From the NCBI RefSeq assembly GCF_007559435.1, contig NZ_VMBP01000006.1:302551-366550 (forward strand): DNA of 64,000 nt. Reading direction: 5' to 3'. Source of the stretch: Ancylobacter moscoviensis. GTDB taxonomy: Bacteria > Pseudomonadota > Alphaproteobacteria > Rhizobiales > Xanthobacteraceae. The translations under genes and the position numbers were made by a program. The notes under the pieces were generated by a model. That model had not been told where the DNA came from. It did no database searches and saw only the letters and a list, made by a program, of their open reading frames with translations. This document shows, in pieces, positions 33,143-46,158 of this stretch (its first letter is position 1; each line of letters opens with the position of its first letter).

Positions 33143-34516
33143 ATGAGTTATCGCAAGGTCTCCGGCCGGGGCCATGTCGGCGGGATCGCCGGCCTCGCGC
33201 TGGTCTGCCTCGGTCTTGCCGGTTGCGCCGGCTCCGACGATATCACCGGAGCCTTCTCCCCGCCCGCGGCCGCCCCCGCGCCGGCCCGGCACGCGACCCA
33301 TGCAGCTCCCACGCGCGCCTCGGCGCCGGCCCGCACCGCCTCGACGCATCCCGAGATGACACCGCGCGCCCTCGCGCAGGCCGAGGCGAATTTCGACCGC
33401 TGCATTGCCGGCCTGGAGCCGCTGGCGCGCTCCAGGGGCGTCTCCGCCGCCGGCTTCCGCCGCTACACGGCCGGGCTCAAGCCCGACATGAGCATCATGG
33501 AGAAGCTGCAGACGCAGCCGGAATTCTCCCGCACCACCGGCGACTACGTGACCATGCTGGTCTCCGAGACCCGCATCCGCAAGGGTCGCGAGGCGATGGA
33601 GCAGAACGCCGCCGTGTTCGAGGCGGTGGGGCGCACCTACGGGGTCGATCCCTATGTGGTAGCGGCGATCTGGGGCATCGAGACCAATTACGGCAGCGCG
33701 CGCGGTTCCTATCCGGTGATCCAGGCGACGGGCACGCTGGCCTGCGTTGGCCGGCGACAGGCCTATTTCCGCGACGAGTTCGTCGCCGCCCTGCGGATCG
33801 TCGACAAGGGCGACGTGCCCGAGAGCCATCTGCGCGGCTCCTGGGCCGGCGCCTTCGGCCTGACCCAGTTCATGCCCACCGCCTTCCAGCGCGACGCGGT
33901 GGACTTCGACGGCGACGGCCATCGCAACGTGGTGGACTCGGTCGCCGACGCCATGGGCTCGACCGCCAACAAGCTCAAGCGCGGCGGGTGGGTGGCCGGC
34001 CGGAGCTGGGGATACGAGGTCGTGCTGCCGCGCGGCTTCAACTATCTCCTCGCCGACAAGAACGTCCGCAAGCCGATGAGCGAGTGGGCGGCGCTGGGTG
34101 TGCGCCGGCCCGAGGGGCGCTCCATGCCTGCCGCCGGCGAGACGGCCTATTTGCTGTTGCCGGCCGGTGCCAAGGGGCCGGCCTTCCTGATGACCGACAA
34201 TTTCCGGGCCATCCTCAGCTACAATCCGGCGGACGCCTATGCGCTCGCCATCGGCCATCTCGCCGACCGCATCCGTGGTGGCGGGCCGTTCGTCCAGCCC
34301 TGGCCGGAGGACCAGCGCGCGCTGTCGCGTCTGGAGCGCTCGGAGCTGCAGAAGCGGCTCGCCTCGCGCGGTTACGATGTCGGCGAGCATGACGGCGCCA
34401 TCGGCAGCAAGACCCGGACGGCGGTGCGCGAATATCAGGTCAGCGTGGGCATGCTGCCCGACGGCTTGGCGACGGGTGAGGTTCTGGAAAGCCTGCGCAC
34501 CCGAGGCGGTTCGTGA
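33143..34516 (+). CDS. membrane-bound lytic murein transglycosylase (MltB family), lipoprotein
   Basis: 457 residues. The lipobox LAGC places the lipidated Cys at 28. The catalytic domain contains WGIETNYG with Glu180, the GSWAGAFGLTQFMPTAF motif and an Asp/Gly-rich DFDGDGHRNVVD segment typical of the MltB type. A C-terminal peptidoglycan-binding domain (LQKRLASRGYDVGEHDGAIGSKTRTAVREYQ) completes the protein. It cleaves glycan strands to anhydromuropeptides at the outer membrane. The DUF459 gene follows 108 bases later on the same strand and may be cotranscribed. Confidence 0.92.
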   Translation: MSYRKVSGRGHVGGIAGLALVCLGLAGCAGSDDITGAFSPPAAAPAPARHATHAAPTRASAPARTASTHPEMTPRALAQAEANFDRCIAGLEPLARSRGVSAAGFRRYTAGLKPDMSIMEKLQTQPEFSRTTGDYVTMLVSETRIRKGREAMEQNAAVFEAVGRTYGVDPYVVAAIWGIETNYGSARGSYPVIQATGTLACVGRRQAYFRDEFVAALRIVDKGDVPESHLRGSWAGAFGLTQFMPTAFQRDAVDFDGDGHRNVVDSVADAMGSTANKLKRGGWVAGRSWGYEVVLPRGFNYLLADKNVRKPMSEWAALGVRRPEGRSMPAAGETAYLLLPAGAKGPAFLMTDNFRAILSYNPADAYALAIGHLADRIRGGGPFVQPWPEDQRALSRLERSELQKRLASRGYDVGEHDGAIGSKTRTAVREYQVSVGMLPDGLATGEVLESLRTRGGS

Positions 34517-34624
34517 CGCGCCGATCCGCCTGGGGTCTTGAAACGGCCGCGATAATGGTTCACCGCTCTGGGTGTTTACCTCCCGGGCGTCCTCCTCCGG
34601 GGTGCGGCCATCGGAGAACGGCTC

Positions 34625-36091
34625 ATGCGCGCGCGCGGATACCGGCTCGGACTGAAGGCGCTGGCGGTTGCCGGCGTGCTCGTCGCCGGCTGCTCGCTCG
34701 CCCAGGCCCAGAGCGACTGGTTCCGCCCGCCGGCCGACGTCGGCCAGTCGGGGGCCCGCTCCTCGCAGCAGCAGCGCGTGCAGAGCCGGCAGCAGCAACA
34801 GCGCGCCCGCCAGCAACAGCAGACCCGCCAGCAGGCCGCCCAGCCCGCGCCGCGCCGGAGCTGGTCGCCCTTCCAGCCGCTGATCGACCTGTTCGGCGGC
34901 AACAGCCGGAGCGCCCGGGAGATTGACCGTCCGACGCGCCTGCGTCCTCCTCCTCCTTCGGGCGGCGGCGGGGGGCTCGCGGCGCCGGCGCCTTCGGTGG
35001 CGCAGCAGCCGGCCGAGCCGCGCGGCAAGGTGTTCTCCACGGCGGCAGAAGCGCGCCGCGACGTTTCCAAGGCGAAGGACGTGGTCCTCGTGCTCGGCGA
35101 CGAGCAGGCGGGGGCGCTGGCGCAGGGGCTGGCGGATGCCTTCGCCGCCGACCGCGACGGCGCCGTCGTGGTGGGCAAGACCGAGAACGCCTCGGGCCTC
35201 GCGCCCACCAGCGGCTTCGACTGGCTCGCCGCCGCTCGCCAGCTCCCGGGTGGGGACGAGCAGCCCAACGTCATCGTCGCGCTCACCGGCAGCAATGATT
35301 TCGTGCCGATCGAGGATCTGCTCGGGCGCGCGGAACTGCTCGACGAGCGCTGGCGCGACCTCTACGGCCGACGCTTCGACGAGTTCTTGCTGGGGCTGAA
35401 GATGCACGGCCGCCCGGTCGTGGTGGTCGGCCTGCCACCGGTCGAGGACGATGTCCGCAGCGAGCAGATCGCCCGGCTCAACGCCCTCATGAAGGAGCGC
35501 GCCGAACGGGCGGGCCTCATCTTCGTCGACGTGACCGACGGCTTCGTCGACGAGAACGGCAAGTTCATGATGTCCGGCCCGGCGGTCGATGGCCAACGGC
35601 GGCGCCTGCGCACGGCGGATGGCGTGGGCTTCACCCGCGCCGGCGCGCGCAAGCTGGCCTTCTTCGTCGACCAGCAGCTCGACGATCTCATGAATCGCGA
35701 GGACGTGCCCGCGGCGGCGGCCGATCCAGCCGATGCGCGCCCGTCCATCATCCTGCTGACCGGCGGGGTGACGGGCAGCGCCCGCGCGTTGGCCGGCGCG
35801 CCGGCCATGGCGGCTCGTCCCGCGCCGGGCGACATCCTGCAGGCGGCGCCGGGCGACACGAAGCCGGAGCCGGCGAGCGTGCTGGTCAGCGGTTCGGCCT
35901 TGCCGGCCGTCGCCGGGCGCACCGATGATTTCCGCTGGCCGCCGGGCCAGCCGGCGGCGGCGGTCGAGCCGCTCGTGCCTCCCATGCCCGAGACCGGCCT
36001 GCCGAGCGCCACGCCGGCGGCCGCGCCTTCCGAGCCCTCCACTCCCGATGCCGCCGCGGGCACCGCGACGCCGGGCACGGCAACTCCCTGA
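34625..36091 (+). CDS. DUF459 protein of SGNH fold lacking catalytic Ser and His
   Basis: 488 residues. A signal sequence (LKALAVAGVLVAGCSLAQAQ) leads to a Gln-rich linker (residues 45-75) and then the SGNH-like DUF459 domain from about 150. Block I reads VLVLGDEQAGALAQGL: the nucleophile position of GDS is Glu160. Block III GSND (222-225) is intact. The expected DGxHxT near the C-terminal end of the domain is DGVGFT (332-337), so the catalytic His is Gly335. The remaining ~130 residues are Ala/Pro-rich. Related proteins act on cell-wall or glycan acyl groups; this one is probably not an active hydrolase unless other residues serve. Confidence 0.82.
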   Translation: MRARGYRLGLKALAVAGVLVAGCSLAQAQSDWFRPPADVGQSGARSSQQQRVQSRQQQQRARQQQQTRQQAAQPAPRRSWSPFQPLIDLFGGNSRSAREIDRPTRLRPPPPSGGGGGLAAPAPSVAQQPAEPRGKVFSTAAEARRDVSKAKDVVLVLGDEQAGALAQGLADAFAADRDGAVVVGKTENASGLAPTSGFDWLAAARQLPGGDEQPNVIVALTGSNDFVPIEDLLGRAELLDERWRDLYGRRFDEFLLGLKMHGRPVVVVGLPPVEDDVRSEQIARLNALMKERAERAGLIFVDVTDGFVDENGKFMMSGPAVDGQRRRLRTADGVGFTRAGARKLAFFVDQQLDDLMNREDVPAAAADPADARPSIILLTGGVTGSARALAGAPAMAARPAPGDILQAAPGDTKPEPASVLVSGSALPAVAGRTDDFRWPPGQPAAAVEPLVPPMPETGLPSATPAAAPSEPSTPDAAAGTATPGTATP

Positions 36092-36134
36092 GAGCGATAT
36101 ATCTGTCGGTCGGGCCCGAAGAGGGCGCGACATG

Positions 36135-36164
36135 AAAAGGCCGGGTACGGCGACCGTCCCGGCC
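36135..36164 (-). terminator. terminator downstream of gltD
   Basis: On the minus strand GGCCGGG and CCCGGCC (36158-36164, 36139-36145) with an inner ACGG/CCGT extension form a long stem followed by TTTT (36138-36135). It closes the gltBD unit. Confidence 0.8.
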
Positions 36165-36204
36165 AGATCGTCTCTCGTCGGACCGTCGCGGCCCGGACGC
36201 GGGT

Positions 36205-37629
36205 TCAGCGCGGCAGGACCGAGCTTCCCATCAGATACGTGTCGATCGACTGTGCCGCCTGGCGCCCCTCGCGGATCGCCCACACCACCAGCGACTGGCC
36301 GCGACGCATGTCGCCGGCGGCGAACAGTTTCGGCACGCTGGTGGCATAGTCGAGGTCGCTCGCCTGCACGTTGCCGCGCTTGTCGATCGCGAGGCCGTCC
36401 TGCTCCAGCATGCCCTCGCGCACGGGATGCACGAAGCCGAGCGCGATGAAGACGAGATCCGCCTTGATCAGGAACTCGGTGCCGGGGATGGGCTGGCGCT
36501 TGGCGTCGACGCGGGCGCATTTCACGGCGGTGACGTGGCCCTTCTTGCCCTCGATGCCGAGCGTGGCGGCCGAGAACTCGCGTTCGGCGCCTTCGGCCTG
36601 CGAGGAGGAGGTGCGGAACTTGGTCGGCCAGTACGGCCAGACCGCCAGCTTGTCCTCCTTCAGCGGCGGCACCGGGCGGATGTCGAGCTGGTGCACGGAA
36701 AGGGCGCCCTGCCGGAAGGCGGTGCCCACGCAGTCGGAGGCGGTGTCGCCGCCGCCGATCACCACGACATGCTTGCCGGCGGCGAGGAGCGGCTGATCGC
36801 GCGAGACGTCCTCATGGCCGACGCGGCGGTTCTGCTGGACGAGATAGGGCATGGCGTAGTGCACGCCTTCCAGCTCCTGGCCGGGCAGGGCCGGGTTGCG
36901 CGGCGCTTCCGAGCCGCCGCACATCAGCACGGCGTCGTGGCCTTCCAGCAACTCGTCGAGCGGCGTGGTGACGCCGACATTCACGCCGTAGTGGAAGGTG
37001 ACGCCTTCCGCCTGCATCTGCGCGACGCGGCGGTCGATGTAGTGCTTTTCCATCTTGAAGTCGGGAATGCCGTAGCGCAGCAGGCCGCCGGCCTTGGGCT
37101 CGCGCTCGTAGACATGCACGTCATGGCCGGCGCGGGCGAGCTGCTGGGCGGCGGCCATGCCGGCCGGGCCGGAGCCGATGACGGCGACCTTCCTGCCGGT
37201 CTTCACCGCCGCCGGCTCGGGCCTGATCCAGCCCATCTTCCACGACTTGTCGGCGATGGCCTGCTCGACCGTCTTGATGGTGACCGGCACGTCCTCGAGG
37301 TTCAGCGTGCAGGCTTCCTCGCAGGGGGCGGGGCAGATGCGGCCGGTGAATTCGGGGAAGTTGTTGGTGGAGTGGAGGTTGCGCGAGGCCTCCTCCCAGT
37401 TCCCGTTATAGACGAGGTCGTTCCAGTCCGGGATCTGGTTGTGGATCGGGCAGCCGTTCGGCCCGTGGCAGAAGGGGATGCCGCAATCCATGCAGCGCGA
37501 AGCCTGGTTGGCGACTTCGGCGTCCGGCAGGGGCAGGGTGAACTCGCGGAAATGGCGAATGCGGTCGGACGCCGGCTGATACTTCGCCTCGCGCCGATCG
37601 ATTTCGAGAAAGCCCGTAACCTTACCCAT
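36205..37629 (-). CDS. gltD: glutamate synthase (NADPH) small subunit
   Basis: 474 residues from the ATG at 37629, preceded by GAGGG. The N-terminal part has the cysteine pairs of two iron-sulfur clusters ([17 protein letters not shown] and [12 protein letters not shown]), followed by FAD-binding [18 protein letters not shown] and NADPH-binding [11 protein letters not shown]. It feeds electrons from NADPH to the large subunit in glutamate synthesis from glutamine and 2-oxoglutarate. It is 173 bases downstream of gltB on the same strand, presumably one operon. Confidence 0.96.
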   Translation of the reverse strand: MGKVTGFLEIDRREAKYQPASDRIRHFREFTLPLPDAEVANQASRCMDCGIPFCHGPNGCPIHNQIPDWNDLVYNGNWEEASRNLHSTNNFPEFTGRICPAPCEEACTLNLEDVPVTIKTVEQAIADKSWKMGWIRPEPAAVKTGRKVAVIGSGPAGMAAAQQLARAGHDVHVYEREPKAGGLLRYGIPDFKMEKHYIDRRVAQMQAEGVTFHYGVNVGVTTPLDELLEGHDAVLMCGGSEAPRNPALPGQELEGVHYAMPYLVQQNRRVGHEDVSRDQPLLAAGKHVVVIGGGDTASDCVGTAFRQGALSVHQLDIRPVPPLKEDKLAVWPYWPTKFRTSSSQAEGAEREFSAATLGIEGKKGHVTAVKCARVDAKRQPIPGTEFLIKADLVFIALGFVHPVREGMLEQDGLAIDKRGNVQASDLDYATSVPKLFAAGDMRRGQSLVVWAIREGRQAAQSIDTYLMGSSVLPR

Positions 37630-37802
37630 TGCGCCCTCTTTCGCGGAGCACCGCCACCTTGGAGGCGTTCCACCTCCGGTGCCAGATACATCAATCATGC
37701 CAGTTGGAAAATGACGGCGCGGCACACGGCCGCGCCATGGCGCCTGCCATGGCCCGCTGTCGGGGCCGCCCTCGCATCCGTGCCGCGAGGGCGCAGGAGG
37801 CC

Positions 37803-42533
<4,731 letters not shown>

Positions 42534-42637
42534 TCCCGTCACTCCCTAAAGGGTCGCCTCACGTTCTGCGGGCGGACACGGGTCCAGCCCCGCGGGGCGC
42601 TCTCCCGCAAGGCCGTGCACGCTCGCCGAACGACGCT

Positions 42638-42653
42638 AGCATCCGCCGTGCCA
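42638..42653 (-). promoter_or_regulatory. candidate sigma-54 promoter of gltBD
   Basis: On the minus strand the sequence TGGCACGGCGGATGCT fits the -24/-12 consensus TGGCACG-N4-TTGCW with one mismatch (ATGC for TTGC); GG and GC have the exact 10-base spacing. Transcription would start near 42628, about 95 bases before gltB. An inverted TGCGC/GCGCA pair (42735-42739, 42751-42755) lies about 100 bases upstream, where an NtrC-type activator could bind, but it is not an NtrC consensus. The rest of the gene-free stretch 42534-42963 shows nothing else recognisable. Confidence 0.55.
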
Positions 42654-42963
42654 CACCGCTGTGTCGGCACCAGCTGCTGGATTATAGGACAGCATGACTG
42701 CCCTATCAATCGCGAAGATGCCAGAATTGACGCCTGCGCACAAGCATGGCGCGCAACATCGCCGCAGCGATTTTTCGCGCTTGTTGCGAAGGTGACGCCT
42801 CCGGCGAAAGGAACGGTAAGACGCGCCGCGCTGCCGCGCAATGGCGTTGCCGGCCAGTGGAGTTCGGCGTCGCGGCCGGCCAGGCGGGGCAGGGCCGTCT
42901 TGCAGGTGCCGCAATTTGCAGGTCCCGTAGCGAACGATGGCGAATGTTGATCGGGAGGCTTCG

Positions 42964-43872
42964 ATGGCGAAGCTGCATGCGTCGAGGCGCCTGTCGTCGA
43001 TGACGCTGCCGGTGCTCGCCGGTCTGGCGGCGATGACGGCGGTTCCGGCGCAGGCCCAGTTCTATTACCGCCCCTTCGGCGGGGTCTATGTGGAGCGCTA
43101 CTACGAGCCGCTCCCGCCGGGCGGCTATTACGAGCCGCCGCCGCCGGTCTATCGCGCCCCGCCGCCCGCCTATGGCGCGCCGGGGCGGTTTCCTTTCGCC
43201 GATGTCGAACCGATGCTGCGCTCCATGGGCATGAGGGCCGTAGGGCGTCCCCGGATCGACGGCGGCACCTATGTCGTCGATGCGACCGATCCGAACGGCG
43301 CGCGCGTGCGCGTGCGTATCGACGCCTTCAATGGCCGGATCATCGCCATGCATCCGCTCGGCCCGGCACGTCCGGCCGCCCGCCAGACGGCGCCCTCGAC
43401 GGCGATGCTGCCGCCCGCCGTCGCGCCGCTTCCCCCGAGGCGCGAACCCGAGAGCGGCATGGTCGCGGCACCCCCACCCGCGGGGGCCTCAGCGGCAGAG
43501 GTATCTCCGCAGGAGGGTGCGGAAGGCAGCGGGCCGGCGCCGGCCGATGCGTCTTCGGCCGCTTCCGTTCCACCGTCCACCGCGGACGCCGTCCCCACGG
43601 CGAACCAGGCGCCGACGGGCGAGGGATCGTCCGTGCGCGTGATCCCCGGCGTCGCGATGCCGCCGGGCACCGAGCCGACGACGGCGGCCGCGGCCGAAAC
43701 CCCGCAGGGCGAGGCGGCAAAGGGGGCAGAGGCATCGAAACCCGCTGGAGATGCGCCCGCCGCGGCTGCCTCGGGCACCGGCACCGGTACGGGAACCGGC
43801 AGTGACACGCCGGCCGGCACCGCGTCGGTGATGGCGCGGGGCGCTGGCGGCGAGCCCGAACCGGAAGAATAA
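42964..43872 (+). CDS. secreted PepSY-like protein with Ala/Pro-rich tail
   Basis: 302 residues from the ATG at 42964, which has GGGAGG 6 bases before it. A signal peptide (LPVLAGLAAMTAVPAQAQ) is followed by a Pro/Tyr/Gly-rich stretch (YEPPPPVYRAPPPAYGAP), then a PepSY-like segment of about 55 residues, FADVEPMLRSMGMRAVGR to RVRIDAFNGRIIAMHPLG. The last 170 residues are Ala/Pro/Gly/Thr-rich and probably disordered. PepSY domains are associated with inhibition or sensing in the periplasm, but the role here is unknown. The core is clearly related to the protein at 44743-45105. Confidence 0.75.
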   Translation: MAKLHASRRLSSMTLPVLAGLAAMTAVPAQAQFYYRPFGGVYVERYYEPLPPGGYYEPPPPVYRAPPPAYGAPGRFPFADVEPMLRSMGMRAVGRPRIDGGTYVVDATDPNGARVRVRIDAFNGRIIAMHPLGPARPAARQTAPSTAMLPPAVAPLPPRREPESGMVAAPPPAGASAAEVSPQEGAEGSGPAPADASSAASVPPSTADAVPTANQAPTGEGSSVRVIPGVAMPPGTEPTTAAAAETPQGEAAKGAEASKPAGDAPAAAASGTGTGTGTGSDTPAGTASVMARGAGGEPEPEE

Positions 43873-43923
43873 GCAGACGGTATCTCACTGCTGCTCAAAG
43901 CGGCAGGCGGCTCAAAATGAAAG

Positions 43924-43946
43924 CGCCCCGGCTGGACCGGGGCGCC
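43924..43946 (-). terminator. probable terminator of hsp20
   Basis: GCGCCCCGG and CCGGGGCGC (43924-43932, 43938-43946) with a 5-base loop; on the minus strand TTTCATTTTG follows. The T-run is interrupted, so strength is uncertain. Confidence 0.6.
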
Positions 43947-44003
43947 CTGTACACGTCCATTCAGGCCCGCGCGCGTGGCGTGGGCTTCATCACGCGGCTG
44001 CGG

Positions 44004-44480
44004 TCACGCGGCCTTGGCGCCCGTCTTCGCCTCGATCACGCGGGGCGCGGGAGCGCCGCTGGTGATGGCGATGGTGCGGGGCTTCATCGCCTCGGGGATC
44101 TCGCGCACGAGGTCCACATGCAGCAGCCCGTTGGCAAGGCTGGCGCCCCGGACCTCCACATGATCGGCGAGCTGGAAGCGACGCTCGAAGGCGCGTGCGG
44201 CGATGCCCTGATAAAGCACCTCGCCGGACTTGGCCGCCGGGTCGGGCTTACGCTCGCCGCGAATGGAGAGACCGCTCTCCTTCACCTCGATGGTGAGGTC
44301 ATCCTCGGTAAAGCCCGCTACCGCGACGGTGATGCGGTAGGCGTTCTCGCCTGTCCGCTCGATATTGTAGGGCGGATAAGTGGCGCCGGTGTCGACATTG
44401 CCGACCTGGTCGAACAACGAGAAAAGCCGGTCGAAGCCGACAGTCGAACGGTGCAGGGGGGTAAGATCAAACGTACGCAT
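44004..44480 (-). CDS. small heat shock protein (Hsp20)
   Basis: 158 residues of IbpA type. N-terminal LHRSTVGFDRLFSLFDQVG is followed by the alpha-crystallin domain YPPYNIERTGENAYRITVAVAGFTEDDLTIEV and the GVLYQGIAAR-like EVLYQGIAARAFERRFQLADHV segment. The C-terminal IxI-type motif is present as RTIAIT. It holds unfolding proteins for ClpB/DnaK. Its leader is a ROSE-type RNA thermometer and a sigma-32-like promoter lies before it. It sits between the two PepSY-like genes but on the opposite strand. Confidence 0.94.
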   Translation of the reverse strand: MRTFDLTPLHRSTVGFDRLFSLFDQVGNVDTGATYPPYNIERTGENAYRITVAVAGFTEDDLTIEVKESGLSIRGERKPDPAAKSGEVLYQGIAARAFERRFQLADHVEVRGASLANGLLHVDLVREIPEAMKPRTIAITSGAPAPRVIEAKTGAKAA

Positions 44481-44568
44481 GGCATATCCTCACGTTAAGC
44501 GACATGCAGATCAGAGGCCCTCTCGATTGAGCCGGGCCCGGTTCGCGTACCGCCGTCTGGCCGGTACA
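44481..44568 (-). ncRNA. ROSE-type RNA thermometer in the hsp20 leader
   Basis: Minus-strand leader with three hairpins: 44547-44567 (GTACCG/CGGTAC), 44516-44538 (GGCCC/GGGCC), and the hairpin next to the start, 44482-44507. In the last one GCATGTC pairs with GATATGC and, after an unpaired G (44500), CTT pairs with GAG around the loop AACGT. This buries the ribosome-binding site GAGGA (44491-44487), 6 bases from the ATG. The anti-SD side contains TCGCT, matching the conserved UYGCU of ROSE elements, and the weak G-U pairs and bulged G are what allows melting at heat-shock temperature. Read by eye; no folding energy was computed. Confidence 0.85.
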
Positions 44569-44574
44569 TCTTCG

Positions 44575-44602
44575 AGATGGTGAGCGCTCCGCCGGATGCA
44601 AG
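44575..44602 (-). promoter_or_regulatory. sigma-32-like promoter of hsp20
   Basis: Minus strand CTTGCA (44602-44597), 16 bases, CCATCT (44580-44575). This resembles the heat-shock consensus CTTGAA / CCCCATNT and would start transcription just before the first ROSE hairpin, giving a leader of about 88 bases. Confidence 0.6.
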
Positions 44603-44742
44603 AGGCTGCCGGCGATGGCCCAGCCTGAGGCGGCAAGCCAAGATGAACGGCAGATGAACGGCCGGCTCGGGCGGTGTTCAGTGCCGGTCATCTAGGTAAG
44701 CATGCTTCTATGCGGACTCGATTCCAGGGAAGTTGCAGCGCG

Positions 44743-45105
44743 ATGGCGCGGGCGTCGGCGTTACTGATCGTCTTGGCGGGGCTCCTTGCGGGGCTGGGCC
44801 TGCCCGGTTCGCCGTGGGGATCGGCCCTCGCGCAGGGCTATGGGCCGCCGCCGGGCGCCTACGCGCCCTATGACGCGCCTCCCGCTCCGCGCGGCCGGGC
44901 GGCCGGTCCCGTCGATCCGGATGCCGCCACGCGGATGCTCTCGGCGCGCGGCTTCTCCAACATCTCGGTGATCCGGCGGCGCGGGGCGACCATCATCCTC
45001 GAGGCCAACGGGCCGCGGGGCGAGCGGGTGCAGGTGGTGGTCGACGGCGCATCCGGCGCCATCAGCGGCATGAAGGTCATCGGCTTCGGCGACAAGCGCT
45101 ACTGA
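44743..45105 (+). CDS. secreted PepSY-like protein
   Basis: 120 residues from the ATG at 44743, which follows AGGGAAG; ATGs at 44710 and 44674 have no ribosome-binding site. The signal peptide (ALLIVLAGLLAGLGL) is followed by YGPPPGAYAPYDAP and a PepSY-like core, DAATRMLSARGFSNISVIRR to VVVDGASGAISGMKVIG. The Pro/Tyr-rich region and core are related to those at 42964-43872, so the two are paralogues without the long tail here. Function unknown. Confidence 0.75.
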   Translation: MARASALLIVLAGLLAGLGLPGSPWGSALAQGYGPPPGAYAPYDAPPAPRGRAAGPVDPDAATRMLSARGFSNISVIRRRGATIILEANGPRGERVQVVVDGASGAISGMKVIGFGDKRY

Positions 45106-45182
45106 CCGCATCGCCCGCCTTGTGGACGCCCGCCGCTGGGGTATAAGCCATCGGACTTTCCACACCAGCGCCCCGCCGGAAC

Positions 45183-46142
45183 ATGCCCACCGAGATGGAC
45201 CTGTACAGCACCAAGGACAACCCCGTGCCCGAGGGCGCGATCTGCGGCGTCGTGACGACCGCCGACGGGGTTCGCCTGCGCATCGCGCGCTGGAAGCCGG
45301 CCGAGGGCGCCTGTCGGGGCACGGTCTGCGTGTTCTCCGGCCGGACGGAGAAGATCGAGAAGTATTTCGAGACGGTGCGCGACCTGCTGCGGCGCGGCTT
45401 CGCCGTCGCGGTGCTGGACTGGCGCGGGCAGGGCGGCTCGCAGCGGCTGCTCACCAATCCCATGAAGGGCCACGTCAAGCATTTCGCCGAGTACCAGCGC
45501 GATCTGGAAGCCTTCATGACCGAGCTGGTGCTGCCGGACATGCCCGGCCCTCACTTCGCGCTGGCCCATTCGATGGGCGCCTCGATCATGCTCGACCATG
45601 CGCGGCGGGGCGGGCGCTTCTTCGACCGGATGTTCCTCGTCGCTCCCATGCTCGACCTGTCGCTGGTCAAGCACGACGTGGCGGCGCGGCGGCTGGCGCG
45701 GGCGCTGTCCGGCGTCGGCCTGTCCAGGGCCTATGTGCCGCGCGCCCGCCGGGTGCGGCTCAACGAGCTGCATTTCGACGGCAACCGGCTGACCTCCGAC
45801 GCCGTCCGCTTTGCCCGTAACCTGACCATCACCATGGAGCAACCGCATCTCGATGTCGGTCCGCCGACCATCGGCTGGGTGAAGGCGGCCTATGACCTGA
45901 TGGAGACGCTCGCCGACCCGGCGACGGCGCGGGCGATCCGCCAGCCGCTGCTCATGGTGGCGGCGGGCGCGGACAGCATCGTCTCGACGCCGAGCATCGA
46001 GCATCTGGGCACGCGGCTCATCGCCGGTGCACATATCGTGATCCCCGGCGCGCGCCACGAACTGCTGCAGGAGCGGGACATCTTCCGCGAGCCGCTGCTC
46101 GCGGCCTTCGATGCCTTCATTCCGGGCAGCGCAGCGGCCTGA
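45183..46142 (+). CDS. alpha/beta hydrolase, lysophospholipase-like
   Basis: 319 residues. Nucleophile Ser130 is in ALAHSMGAS, the acid in AAGADSIVS, and the His in IPGARHELLQE, with the DWRGQGGSQR block typical of PldB / monoglyceride lipases. No signal peptide is visible, so it is likely cytoplasmic or loosely membrane-bound. It probably hydrolyses lysophospholipids or monoacylglycerols. It converges on hisN with only 16 bases between stops. Confidence 0.86.
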   Translation: MPTEMDLYSTKDNPVPEGAICGVVTTADGVRLRIARWKPAEGACRGTVCVFSGRTEKIEKYFETVRDLLRRGFAVAVLDWRGQGGSQRLLTNPMKGHVKHFAEYQRDLEAFMTELVLPDMPGPHFALAHSMGASIMLDHARRGGRFFDRMFLVAPMLDLSLVKHDVAARRLARALSGVGLSRAYVPRARRVRLNELHFDGNRLTSDAVRFARNLTITMEQPHLDVGPPTIGWVKAAYDLMETLADPATARAIRQPLLMVAAGADSIVSTPSIEHLGTRLIAGAHIVIPGARHELLQERDIFREPLLAAFDAFIPGSAAA

Positions 46143-46158
46143 CCGCGGGCCAGCCTTC

